Shown: piece by piece, positions 11,955 to 21,786 of the stretch
Layout of the letters: each line of letters starts with the position of its first letter
Numbering within the stretch: position 1 is the first letter of the stretch
NCBI GenBank assembly: GCA_963556495.2
Contig: OY747702.1
Location: forward strand, 46,085,680 to 46,149,679
Direction of reading: 5' to 3'
DNA: 64,000 bases
From: Valencia hispanica
Taxonomy: Eukaryota > Chordata > Actinopteri > Cyprinodontiformes > Valenciidae
Made by a program: the position numbers and the translations under genes
Notes under the pieces: model-generated
What the model was told of the DNA's origin: nothing
What the model saw: only the letters and a program-made list of their open reading frames with translations
Database searches by the model: none

Positions 11955-13105
11955 AGAATAGAATATAATAATCCTTTATTGTCCCAAAAGGGGAAATTCG
12001 TCTGTAACAGCAGCAAATTGACAGATAATAGGAGCATTCATGATCACACAAGAATGGTATAAAAAGTATGAATTAAGAATTATATATGTACATTAAGGAC
12101 ACATTTAAAAAACCAAAGTATTGCTCAGGTATTAAAAATAAAGTGGCATATTCAGAATATTAACTGAGGAAAAACAGATGTGCAAATAGCTGCCACATAA
12201 ATGTTAGTTAAATGAGTCAAATAGTGCAAGTTACAGCAGTGAAGTAAACATTATTGATTTTGTTGGGAGGAGTTCTGGTTGTAAAGTTTAACAGCTGCAG
12301 GGAGGAAGGAAATGCAAAAACGCTCCTTCATGCACCAGATGCAGCAGTCTGTCACTGAAGGAACTTTGCAGCTCAGCAACATCTTCATGCACGGGGTGGG
12401 AGACACAGCGATGACATTTTGACCAGAGTCATTCTGTCTCCCACCACCTGCACTGGATCCAGGGGGCTCCCTAGAACAGAGCTTGCCTTCCTGATGAGCT
12501 TATCCAACCTCTTCCTCTCAGCTGTAGATAAACTAATGCTCCAATATACGACACCATAAAAGATGGCTGATGCCACCACAGAGTCAAAGAAGGTCTTTAG
12601 GAGCACTCTCCAAAAGACCTCAGTCTCCTCAGCAGGTAGAGTCTGCTCTGACCCTTCCTGTAAAGAGCATCAGTGTTGTGGCTCCAGTCCAGTTTCATTT
12701 TTCAGGTGAACACCCAGGTACAAGAGTCCACTATTTCAATGTCCACTCCCTGGAAGTTCACTGGTGTCAGTGTGGTGGGTCTGCACCTGCAGAAGTCCAC
12801 CACCAACCCCTTGGTTTTACCTGCGTTGATAAGCAGGTGGTTCTTCTGGCACCAGTCCACAAAGTCCTGAGTCCACTGTGTGTACTCTGAGTCGTCCTCT
12901 CCAGTGATGAGGCCGACTATGGCAGAGTCATCGGAGAACTTATGAAGGTGGCAGCATGGGGAGTTGATGGAGAAGTCTGCAGTGTAGAGGGTGAAGCGGA
13001 ACGGTGCCAGCACAGTTCTCTATGGGGCCTCCGTACTGCAGACCAGCCTGTTGGGGACACAGCCCTGTGTCTTCACATACTGTAGGCGTCCTGTGGCGTC
13101 CATAT
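11955..13105 (-). mobile_element. Rex1-like LINE, 5'-truncated, minus strand
   Basis: A minus-strand non-LTR retrotransposon. Translation of 13013 to 12702 gives the end of the RT palm with the catalytic FSDD motif in 'HKFSDDSAIVG', followed by 'FVDWCQKNHLLINAGKTK', the usual post-palm region. 12606 to 12385 gives the C-terminal part with 'VVASAIFYGVVYW' and 'RLDKLIRKASSVLG'. Upstream of the first piece the reading continues through a stop into a GAP-like motif near 13020. The 3' tail (about 11955-12010) resembles the 'ttattgtcccaaaagggg' end of this family. Related copies lie at 39560-39960 and 56522-57222. Assignment within the L2/CR1/Rex1 group is from memory of motif wording. Confidence 0.8.
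12385..13013 (-). pseudogene. Reverse transcriptase C-terminal half, broken
   Basis: Two open pieces, 13013-12702 and 12606-12385, of one LINE ORF2. The palm motif 'FSDDSAIVG' keeps both catalytic aspartates of the RT active site. The N-terminal endonuclease and the RT fingers are absent through 5' truncation. A frame break separates the pieces near 12610-12700. The piece is inactive. Confidence 0.75.
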
Positions 13106-13142
13106 GAAAAATCTTTGGAATTGGAACCGAATGAATTCTTAA

Positions 13143-13822
13143 AGGGGCTATATGCAACTTTTTCCCCAAAATAAACATAACAATAGCCTTTTTATTTGAC
13201 CATTTATGACTCAAACATCTCCTGATGATCATACTGACACCTTGTCAGCTCACAGTGGGTGCACCTATAAGCCTGTATCCAATTTTTTCTATTTTCTGTT
13301 GGGTTGGATTTTCCCGCGCTGTCTGCAGATGTGACGTCTAGCGCGTTCATGTTAAATGTTTCAGATTACTCTGCCACTACCGGTAGTCAGCACTCGCAAG
13401 CAGTTCAATGGGTTGTGCGAATACACAGAAGAGACCCAGGACAACTTTGACACCAACAGTAACTCCCCATAATTCAATTCAATTCAGTTTATTTATATAG
13501 CACCAATTCACAACAGATGTCATCTCAAGGCACTTAACAAGAAGTCATTTCAATACATTTATACAAACATTCCAATCAGTTAAAAAGTTTCCTATTTAAG
13601 GAATCCCAGCAGACTGCGTCAGTCATTGGCGTGAGGTTGGGCCCCGTTGATTAAGACTAAAAAAGTTAAACCCCTGACAAGTGCCCGAAAAAGATCGAAG
13701 ATTGAGAGCAACTGGCGTAGAAGCGCGCGCTGCAAGAGAGAGCAGAAAGGAAGAGCAGTTCCGTTTTTGGCCACATGGGGTTAGTCGCGAGTTTAAATTT
13801 CAGAAAATTGCACATAGCCCCT
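13143..13822. mobile_element. TTAA-flanked non-autonomous DNA element
   Basis: TTAA lies at 13139-13142 and 13823-13826. The ends are inverted repeats: the left starts AGGGGCTATATGCAACTTT and the right, on the minus strand, starts AGGGGCTATGTGCAATTTT. The 680-bp element has no coding capacity and contains an older or younger LINE-tail insert at 13466-13620. TTAA duplications are characteristic of piggyBac and Kolobok-type transposases. Which of these moved it cannot be told from the ends alone. It sits in unassigned DNA just beside the Rex1-like LINE. Confidence 0.8.
13466..13620 (-). repeat. LINE-type 3' tail with GAATT repeats
   Basis: Reverse complement of the sequence at about 46620-46805: the tail 'aattcaattcaattcagttta', then a 'tatatagcaccaattcacaac' block and a 'gatgtcatctcaaggcactt' block. 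It lies inside the TTAA-flanked element, so it probably inserted after that element, or was carried by it. Confidence 0.75.
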
Positions 13823-14139
13823 TTAAGATTTGAATCGATACCCAGCTCTACTCTTAGATAAATTTCACAATACTACTCCCTCTCTTCTGTTTTGCTATAG
13901 TTGGATTACTTACCTAAATCCTCAGATCTAAACAGTTTATATATTTGAAGGTATGTTGTGAAAAGCAAAATAAAAGAATGAGGTGAAATTCTATGTGTGT
14001 GAACATTTCAGATGTATTTTTAGCCACACACACCTGTTACGCTGTCAGCTGAATTTACAATCCTTCCACCAATTCAGTGTTTATATTGCATGGTTTCTTC
14101 AGTTGTTTGTCAGATCCTACTGTTAACCACTCCCTTAAA

Positions 14140-14335
14140 CCTGGATTAAGACTGCACCATCCAGCCATTCTTCCATCCTTGAATCCATCTCCCCAGCCAC
14201 ACTCTCCAGCTTGGGGATCCCAAGGCTTTCCTGCATAAGAGGGGAGATGAAGTACTTTCTTTGGGTTCTGGATCTGCCTGGGGATCTTCTTCCAGAGCCA
14301 GATCCTGAAAACTTCAAGTGGAAAGTGTCATGTTC
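14140..14335 (-). repeat. RTE/Rex-type LINE 3' coding fragment, minus strand
   Basis: Read on the minus strand, the blocks around 14195-14290 match the C-terminal region seen also at 59900-60020: 'ccagcttggggatcccaagg', 'gggttctggatctgcctggggatcttcttcc'. In the intact family this encodes an arginine-rich 'GRPRTRW'-like motif and a following 'RLAWERLGIP'-like motif. It is short and diverged. Confidence 0.5.
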
Positions 14336-14539
14336 AGATCCCCAAATCAGCACTCAGTCCTTTCTGGACACAACAATTTTTGGTTTGAACATGCAAATAA
14401 GAGGTGAATCAATGGCCTGGAAGGCTAAAAATGGACTGAATCTGAATCATAAAAAACAACTTCAGGCCTCTGAGCCTCTGTGTGATCAACTCAAACCAAT
14501 CAGTGAAAAGCAGAGACCTTTTGCTGTACCAGATTAAAT

Positions 14540-16465
14540 CTATTGTATGAGTGCACAGCTCTCCATGCAGCAAAACCTGTATCCTCTCATGCTGCTAGAC
14601 AGCTAATAAAAAGTTGTTGCTTCATCTACAATAAGGCTGAAACTGATGGTAGAGGTGAAGAAATCTCCCATATACTCTGAGTTATTGGCATGTGTAGGAA
14701 AATTGTAAGCAGACTAGTGTAGATTGTCAGTTTTTTTTTTTTAACAATGTGAAAAAATGTAGTTAAACAGCAAAGATTTTGTGAAACTGCATCCTTTTCA
14801 ACAATAGTTATGTAGTAGGATATACGCCATTTCAGACTGCTTTTGTTCCAACTGTTAGTCATTTTTTGTGTACAGTTTCAGGTGCATTTGTTTTTAAATG
14901 TGATTTAAAATAACTTAACGTGGATGTTAGCAGATTAAGAAAAATATGTAATAAAGGCTGAAGAGGGGAAAACTCTGGAAGTGTTTTTGAAGTCACTGTT
15001 CTTTTGTCTCTTATCTGTCTGCACAATTTCTCTTTGATGTCTTGTCACCTTCCTCCATTATAAATTCTTTTTGCTCTTTCCGAGCAGAAAAACCGCAGCC
15101 CTTTTTGTTTAAAAGGTTCCCTTTTTTCTGCACAATCGAAATAAATTATTCATGGTCACCAAGACAATAAAGTTTTAGCAGTTCTGGAGAGTACTTCCCC
15201 AGCTGCAAAAAAGGAAATAGTGCAAGAAAAGGAAACATTGTTAGTGAAAGTATATTTTATGGTAGACTCAGAAGTTAAAGCACCCTGAGCTGAATTTGTT
15301 TCTGTTTTATGTGAGTCACCCCAGTCCCCACCTGCCTCTCCAGGGGTATAGAAGGGGCATTTCTCGACATGAGCTTGGAGACCCTTTAAACAGATTTTTC
15401 CCCCCCTTTTTTTTACATGTAGCTCAATGAAATGCAGATGGAGAGCACCTGACACTTGAATGAAGCTCATATTCCTTTAGTTTCTGTCTCTATTCTCCCT
15501 TATTTTGGTTTACTTACGTGACCAACTGCAAGAAACAATATTTATGGCTGGCATAGAGAAATTTAGTGGAGCTGATTGATAAAGTCTACTCCCTATTCAG
15601 AAAATAAGAAATATAGTAGTTTTCTTTGTGCTGGGTCTATTTTAAAGTTTAATACGAATGTGAATGGATTTTAAAAAGAAGAATGGAGACGGGAAAGACA
15701 AACAAAGACGGAAAGGGAGTGAGCAAAGGATATGCTGTCCTTTGTGCTTTTGGCAAGCTGGCAGCACTTGATGAATGGATGTCTCTGAAGAACTGCATCT
15801 CTTCACAGGGAACGCCTGACCTCTCTCAGTTACGTAGCAACTAGACTTTGGAGAAAGGAATCGTATTTCACATCACTTTTATCTTCGAATGCACACAACC
15901 ATAAATTTAAAGCCGGCATGTGTTCCATCAAAGAAGAGGTGTAATATTAATTTCCCCTTTTTTCTTTCTGTTTTAACTCGGGTTTATGTTTGAGGTCAAT
16001 TGAAAAGTTCCTAGGACTTGGTTTTACTAAGTGCAGAACTGTTTTTTTTTCTGGCATTAGATCTAACTTAGTGCGACAAGTGACCAATGCGTCAGTACAA
16101 ACTCCCTCTACAGACCCAAAAAAAGAAAAAAAACATATGAAAAACACACAACCACTCGAACATATCTACAGAGGCAGGCTGGAGTCTTTCACACCAGAGC
16201 CAAGCCTTTTAGCACTGTTATGCCGACACAATTAGCACATTTTCACCATCACAGATCTCCAACATGATTGTTGATGCTATATTTTGTGGAGAAGATGAAG
16301 TTTGCAGATTGTGAATTTTCACATGATGGCTGCCGTGCAGGGAATAATTTCTGGAGTGTTATTTTAAAAAGAACCTTAAAGGTCCTATTCACGTATTAGC
16401 ATTACATTTGGGTTTGGGTTTTTGTTCAAACAAGTGTTTAATATGTTATGTGGTTCTTATGCTTT
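14540..16465. other. Unassigned AT-rich DNA
   Basis: Nothing with recognisable protein similarity, terminal repeats or tandem structure apart from short homopolymer runs. Possible unique intronic or intergenic sequence. Confidence 0.45.
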
Positions 16466-16469
16466 TATC

Positions 16470-17606
16470 ATAATCATATAACAGCAAACTTTGATTTGTT
16501 TTATTGGAAATGTACGTGACAGACAAACACAGAGCAGAGGTGGAAGGAAAAGGATACATGGTTTTAAAAAAAAAAATTGTTTTTTGTAACCTTCCACATT
16601 TTGGTTTGGTATAACTCATAAATGTGCTTTAATCTACTTCTTCTTGCCCTTGCAGTATGTTAGCAGGTTGTTGTCCTGCTGGAAGGTGAGCCAACCCCAT
16701 TCAAATCTCAAGTTCAGCCTCTAACAGTTTTTTCCCCCCAAGATTTTCCCGTGTTAAGCTCAGTCCATCTCCCCATCAACTCCGACCAGTTTCCATAAAG
16801 AAATGCATCGCCACAGCATGATGGTGCCATTTTAATGTATCACTGTAAAGACGATGTGTTACTTTTCCACTACACTGCATGTCGGGCAGTAATTCTGGTT
16901 AAGGTCTGATTCCTCATGTTTGCTGTGACTCCTGACAAACAGGACCTCTTACGTCTTTCTTCTTGCCACTCTTCCATGAAGGCCAGATATTTTGGGGTGC
17001 CCAACTAATAATTGTCCTGTTGACAAATCCGCCTACCTGAGTTGTGGATCTCTGCAGCTCCTCCAGAGTTACCATCATCCTCATGGATACTTCTCTGATT
17101 ACTGTTTTTCTTGCTCAGCCTGTCAGTCTACAGGTTCAGCCATTTCCTTTTAGTTTTGTATTTGTGTCATACTCTTTCCATTTTTAGATTGAACAGAGCT
17201 TTGTGAGATGTCGAGATACTGTTTTAAATCCTAATTCAGCTTTAAACTTCTCCACAACTATTTCCCTGACCTGTCTGCTGTGTTTCCTGGTCTTCATGAC
17301 CCTGTTTGTCTGCTGATGTTCTCCAACTAACCCCTGAAACCGTCACAGAACAGATGAATTCTTACTGGGATTAAATTACATGCAGGTGAACTGTTCATTA
17401 TTTATGTGACTTCTGAGAGTTATTAGTGATGAATTTTAGATTATCAGAGTAAAAGGTCTTAAATACAAATGCACACGATGCTATAAAGAACGCGATTTCC
17501 TCAACAATTATCCACTATTTTGCATTGATCTATTTATTTAAATACAAAAAATAAACATTGTGATTGCGATGTGTAAAAATGAGAAAGGATTTAAGGGTTA
17601 TAATAA
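16470..17606 (-). mobile_element. Decayed Tc1-like transposon, minus strand
   Basis: Landmarks of a minus-strand Tc1 element appear in order: 'ggtggaaggaaaaggatacatgg' near the left end; 'gccacagcatgatggtgcc' at 16810 (GGGSIML region reversed); 'tcttcttgccactcttccatgaaggccag' at 16958; 'gttgtggatctctgcagctcctccag' at 17040; 'ctgacctgtctgctgtgtttcctggtcttcatgaccctg' at 17265. No long open frame is left. The same subfamily gives the copies at 39990-40392 and 50930-52585. Confidence 0.75.
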
Positions 17607-18315
17607 ATTTTAGTGAAACAGGAAATTATACATAGGAAATTTGTTAAAACACTTAACCCAATGCTTGCTCAATGGACATCCAGCAGTGCAGATATAAGTG
17701 TTGCGCATGTGAACAGGCTGGTATTTTATGAATTTGGCAGAGCTCCACTGTATATTGGCACCTGTTTTTCTTGCCTCGTGTTTCAGCTGTCGGGGACGTA
17801 ACATTCTTGTCAAAGCACTACAGCACACGGCAAACTCTGCAGATGAGCACACAGACACGTACACCAACATATACTACAGGCTTTAACTTACATGAAAAGC
17901 TTTTTTTATGTGCTTTCGCTTTTTGTGAAAAAACATGAATCACGATTCCACAAATAGATATGCAGCCAAGCCATCAACCTGTTTCTTAATCAATAAATAT
18001 CTGTGTAAAGATGGGGGTTAAATAAAAAAGTGAGCTGGTGTGAAACCTGTGCAATAGATACTAAACTTTTATCTCACTTTTCTAACATATGAACACAAAA
18101 TAATTTTAAAACTATTTTATCCTGGCTTGAGTAAAAAAATAAGCCTGTTGGGGTTTATTATGTTTTATGATGATATCAGACAATGAAGAAGTGTGTTTGA
18201 GGTGTTGCCTCAAATACATCCACAGGTGGGCTCCCAATAAATTCAAACCCTTTAAATTAACCTATCAAAAACTTAAAAAAGCCCACGGCATTATAATCAG
18301 GGAAGTCATAAGTTA
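17607..18315. other. Unassigned AT-rich DNA
   Basis: No feature recognised. The overlapping short open frames on opposite strands at 17610-17870 look incidental. Confidence 0.45.
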
Positions 18316-18634
18316 TTAAAGCTGCAGTAGGTAACTTGAATAAAAGTAACTTTTAGTGATATTTCCTAAAACTGTCCATATGTCCTGAAAGTAAGAAATT
18401 AGATAAAAAGCAGCTCAATTAGTCATGCCTACAGCCCCTACTGCGATTTGCAAGAATCCACCGCGCCCGGTAGAAAACACCCAATCAGAGCCAGAGCAGC
18501 GTCTGATGGAGTGTCTGACATCTGTCTATCACTCCTCCCACACACACCGTGACCCGCCCCTCGCTCCGCTACGCAACCGGCTGCAACAGCCACCTAAAGA
18601 GAAACTGCCCATAGCGCCGCTGCCAACAAAAAAG

Positions 18635-19318
18635 ATGACGACCGAGGAGGACAAAAAAGCTAAGAAGAAAGAAGTTGACCGAGCCCGAGATAAAACCAAG
18701 GGGCAAACTCTGCCACTCAGACTTGAGGCTAACCCAGAAGTAACAAAAATTGCAGTTCACCTCTCGTCCGCTGGGGGCTGGCTCCAGAAAGGAGCAATTT
18801 CCCATTGACTTCCATGTTAAAAAGGCCAACTTCACAGCAGAAATAAACATGTTTACAGTCTGGTTCCAAAAAAATCATTTTAGGTGTAATAGGTCAGATT
18901 TACCGTCATCACAACTCTGAGGGGGGTGAATTTTTTTCTAACTCATCAATTTAGACATAATTTAATCTTGAAATTATAAATAATTAGGGGCGTGTCCTTT
19001 TGATTGACAGGTCTCGGATGAGCCGTCAGCGCTAAGGCTGGTGGCTAATGGTGGCTAATGGTGGCTAGCAGCTTGCCGCCATAGACTTCCCCCCCTTGCT
19101 TGCTCCGGGTAAGGCCTTCAGCCTGGGACTCACGTTAAGACTTTAGTCAATTCCTTTCTCTGAACTTGAACATCAGTTCTATCCGCAAACTTGATTTGCT
19201 TAGATATAAATCGTGAACTTATTGTAAATATTGGCGTAGCCTTTGAGAGGTGGATGGAGCTACGAGACCTGAAAGCGTTTAAAACCAATTCCGAGTTGGC
19301 AATGTTTCTGCTTGACAG
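18635..19318 (+). pseudogene. Split coding exon of a repeat-borne fish protein
   Basis: The first piece, from ATG at 18635 to about 18700, reads 'MTTEEDKKAKKKEVDRARD' then KTK. The second, 19224-19318, reads 'VNIGVAFERWMELRDLK', then 'AFKTNSELAMFLLDR', and ends at GACAG followed by GTACTT, a good 5' splice site. Put in order, the two pieces resemble the N-terminal region of uncharacterised fish proteins of the pattern 'R.R.K.RVNIG.AF.RWR.L' then 'K.DAELA.FLLD', as I remember them. Their function is unknown to me. The roughly 520 bp between the pieces (18701-19223) looks like a separate insertion. The first piece lies within a longer open frame (18425-18808) that runs on into that insertion and so is chimeric. 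Confidence 0.55.
18701..19223. mobile_element. Probable MITE nested in the TTAA element
   Basis: This stretch contains the blocks 'gctggctccagaaaggagc' and 'tttcccattgacttccatgtt', which I recognise as a common dispersed fish repeat, and a triplicated GGCTAATGGT run at about 19041-19066. It separates two pieces of what reads as a single exon. I could not define terminal repeats or a target duplication, so both edges are estimates. Confidence 0.5.
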
Positions 19319-19654
19319 GTACTTACCCTTGCTTGATTAAAATTTGTTTTGTTTTTTTGGTGGTGGTATTACAGTAAACCTCCGCAGCGCGTGCGATCAT
19401 CCGTGCACTCACAGCTAATGTTGTCATATGTGGTTTACTGTTAGGAAATATTCACGAAAGTTTGTTTTCTAAGTCGCGTCAGCTGATTATCTTTGGCAGT
19501 TGTTACGCCAGTAGAGCAGCTGAAGGAGGGAGGAGGGCATTGGAGGCGGGGCTTGAGTGCATCGGAGAGGGGGAGTGATGTGAAGCTTATTTGGGTTTAA
19601 ATTTTCAAGCAAAGTCTGCTCTCCTCTCAGAGTTACCTACTGCAGCTTTAAAAT

Positions 19655-20345
19655 ACATTTTCAGCAACAAGGCAATTCAAAGTGTTTTACATGAAAAGAG
19701 GGAAAATAAAACAAGAAACAAGCAAAAACCATGCCATTGCAGGGGTATGGTAAGGGGAAACAATGACCGGTTGAAAAACAGACTACATTTTATGATGTTA
19801 CAGTGATTGCTAATCAAAGGCAGCTCTAAACAAATTTGTTTTAGCCTTGATTTAAAAGAAGTCAGCAGTTTTGCAGTTTTCTGGAAACTTGTTCTAGACT
19901 GGAGTAGCATGTAAACTGAATGGTGCATCTCTGTGTTTGGCTCTGACTCTGAGGATGCAGAGCAGACTTGAACCAGAAGATCTGGTCTTGTCTGGAAGGT
20001 TGATACAGCAACAGATATTTAATGTATTTTGGTGCTAAGCCGTTCAGTGATTTATAAACTAATAAAAGTATTTTAAAGTGTATTTTCTGTCAGTGTAAGG
20101 ACTTTGGAACTGGGGTGATATGCTCTATTTTGCTTCTTTTAGTGAGGACACGAACAGCAGCGTTTTGGATCAGCTGCAGCTGTCGGATGGACTTTTAGGC
20201 AGACCTGTGAAGACAATGTTGCAGTAATAAATCCGACTAAAGATAAACGCATGGATGAGTTTCTCAAGATCTGGTTCGAACGTTAGTCCTTCCTCCTCGA
20301 AATGTTCTTCAGGAGACAGAAGGGCCCCTTTCTGATTGATATTAT
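19655..20345 (-). mobile_element. L2-clade LINE 3' end, minus strand
   Basis: Minus-strand copy of the subfamily at 1436-2198. Translation near 20285-20170 gives 'EKLIHAFIFSRIYYCNIVF' followed by 'TGLPKS'. The block 'tttggatcagctgcagctgtc' at 20165-20185 is the reversed 'LQLIQNAA' region. The 3' end at 19655-19690 carries 'ggcaattcaaagtgtttta'. It is 5'-truncated and contains stops. Confidence 0.75.
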
Positions 20346-21530
20346 GTCTCTGAATGACATAGCAAATGTAAATTAGAAAAGAAAAAGTAAAAACATTTCT
20401 AAAAATGTCAAACAAGAGAGAACAGAAATGTCTGTAAATATCTGGTTTCAACTGTATTGTCTGTCTCTCATTAATGCTGTATTCTGAGTGGTTGAGCTGA
20501 GTGCATCAGTATCTGGACGCCTGGATTTTAGCACCAGTCCTGCAGCTTTCTGAGGAGGTGAGGTGACTCAGCCTCCATGGGGGAAGCGTAGATGGCTTTA
20601 TGTTCCCTTCTCTGATCACCTCTCCAGCTGGTTTAAATGAGACCAGTGCAGATGAAGGATTCAGCCCCAAACGTCCTGATGTGTTTGTGATTATATGAGC
20701 AGTCGGGCCCCGTGGTGCTTCGCTCATTATCTGGACACTGAGCCTGCATTGCGCTGTGGGAGGCTTCTCAGCTCAGATAAGCCTGGTATGCTCCATTTGA
20801 GGTGTCAGTTTAAAGCATACAGTGCGGTCGAAACGATGCCGCTGTCGTCTAAAAGCCTTTTGACTTTTGGCAATGTTAGTAAAACTAACCATGAAGAGTC
20901 AACAGTCGGAAGATAAATGGCTTCCCTCCTCTAGTGGAACATTTCTGCAACTTTTAGCTTTTATAAATCAATCATATTAAACAAAAAGAGAGGCAGCTTC
21001 AAGAGCTAAACTATATAATTAATGGTTTAAATATTTCTGAGAAAAGAAATCACACTCAAGTGTGTGCAAAAACTTCTGTTTTCTGGTTTTGTGAAGCATT
21101 TTCAGTCTGTATAAAGTCATTTTCACACTCTGTCTCCCGAGGCAGCATTCACAGTGTGGCTCTGTGGGCTGCTGGAATGGTTTGTTTGTTGCTCATGAAA
21201 GAAAAGAATGGTCTGAGCTGTTTTTGCAGTTGTTTATTCTTCCTGGCACAGCTTCAGAAAGACTGTTTCCCTGTGGTTGGCAGTTTGTAAATTAATTGAT
21301 TTATTTGATTTAGGAACATTGCACGCATTACATATTTGGAGTAACCAAATGAGCAATTATGTGGTTTCAAATTTCATGTTTGGGTCCAGCTTTGACAGTC
21401 TAGCCATCATCAGATAAGTCTGGCTGGATTTAAAGTCTGTTTTAAATAGCAACGGTTTTAAATATGGCTAAACTCATTCATGAATTGGAGAACTCATACT
21501 TTCTTTAAACTTTGCTTCCACTACAGACAT
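20346..21530. other. Unassigned DNA
   Basis: No recognised element or exon. Short plus-strand open frames at 20695-20916 and 21060-21290 lack domain features. Confidence 0.45.
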
Positions 21531-21555
21531 TATATATATATATATATATATATAT
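21531..21555. repeat. (TA)n microsatellite
   Basis: About twelve TA units directly upstream of the Tc1 fragment. Confidence 0.9.
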
Positions 21556-21778
21556 TGCCTCCAAAAGTCACCGAAAGTTCAGGGAGACAGTTGTGTATAA
21601 GTTAAAAGCAAAGTTGGTTTATAAAACAATATTACAAGCTTTAAACAGCTCATACTCCATCATCTGTAAAGCTGCAAAGTTGCCAAGACATGGTCGTCCT
21701 CCTAAACTGACAGAATAGACAAGGATGGCATTAATCAGAGAATCAGCCCATGGTCACTCTGGAAGAGAGGTATTCATT
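21556..21778 (+). mobile_element. Tc1-like transposase N-terminal fragment
   Basis: Plus-strand reading gives a decayed transposase N-terminus: 'VYKLKAKLVYKTILQALNSS', then 'LPRHGRPPKLTE', a stop, and 'ALIRESA' in another frame. These are the first HTH and the linker with the GRPR-like motif of Tc1 proteins. The hAT-like element at 21787 begins just after it, and no Tc1 continuation is visible beyond 23465. Confidence 0.75.
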
Positions 21779-21786
21779 GGTTTTGT
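21779..21786. repeat. Left 8-bp target-site duplication
   Basis: GGTTTTGT. The right partner is AGTTTTGT at 23458-23465, with one difference. Confidence 0.65.

Larger units (their letters stand above)
18320..19647 (+). mobile_element. TTAA-flanked DNA element carrying exon remnants
   Basis: TTAA duplications lie at 18316-18319 and 19648-19651. The left end starts AGCTGCAGTAGGTAACTT. The right end on the minus strand starts AGCTGCAGTAGGTAACTC. The 1328-bp element holds two separated pieces that read as one coding exon (18635-18700 and 19224-19318), with other repeat material between them. The TTAA preference points to a piggyBac or Kolobok type. It shares the end design (A then G-rich, then a GTAACT or GCAACT block) with 13143-13822 and 58875-59801. 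Confidence 0.85.
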
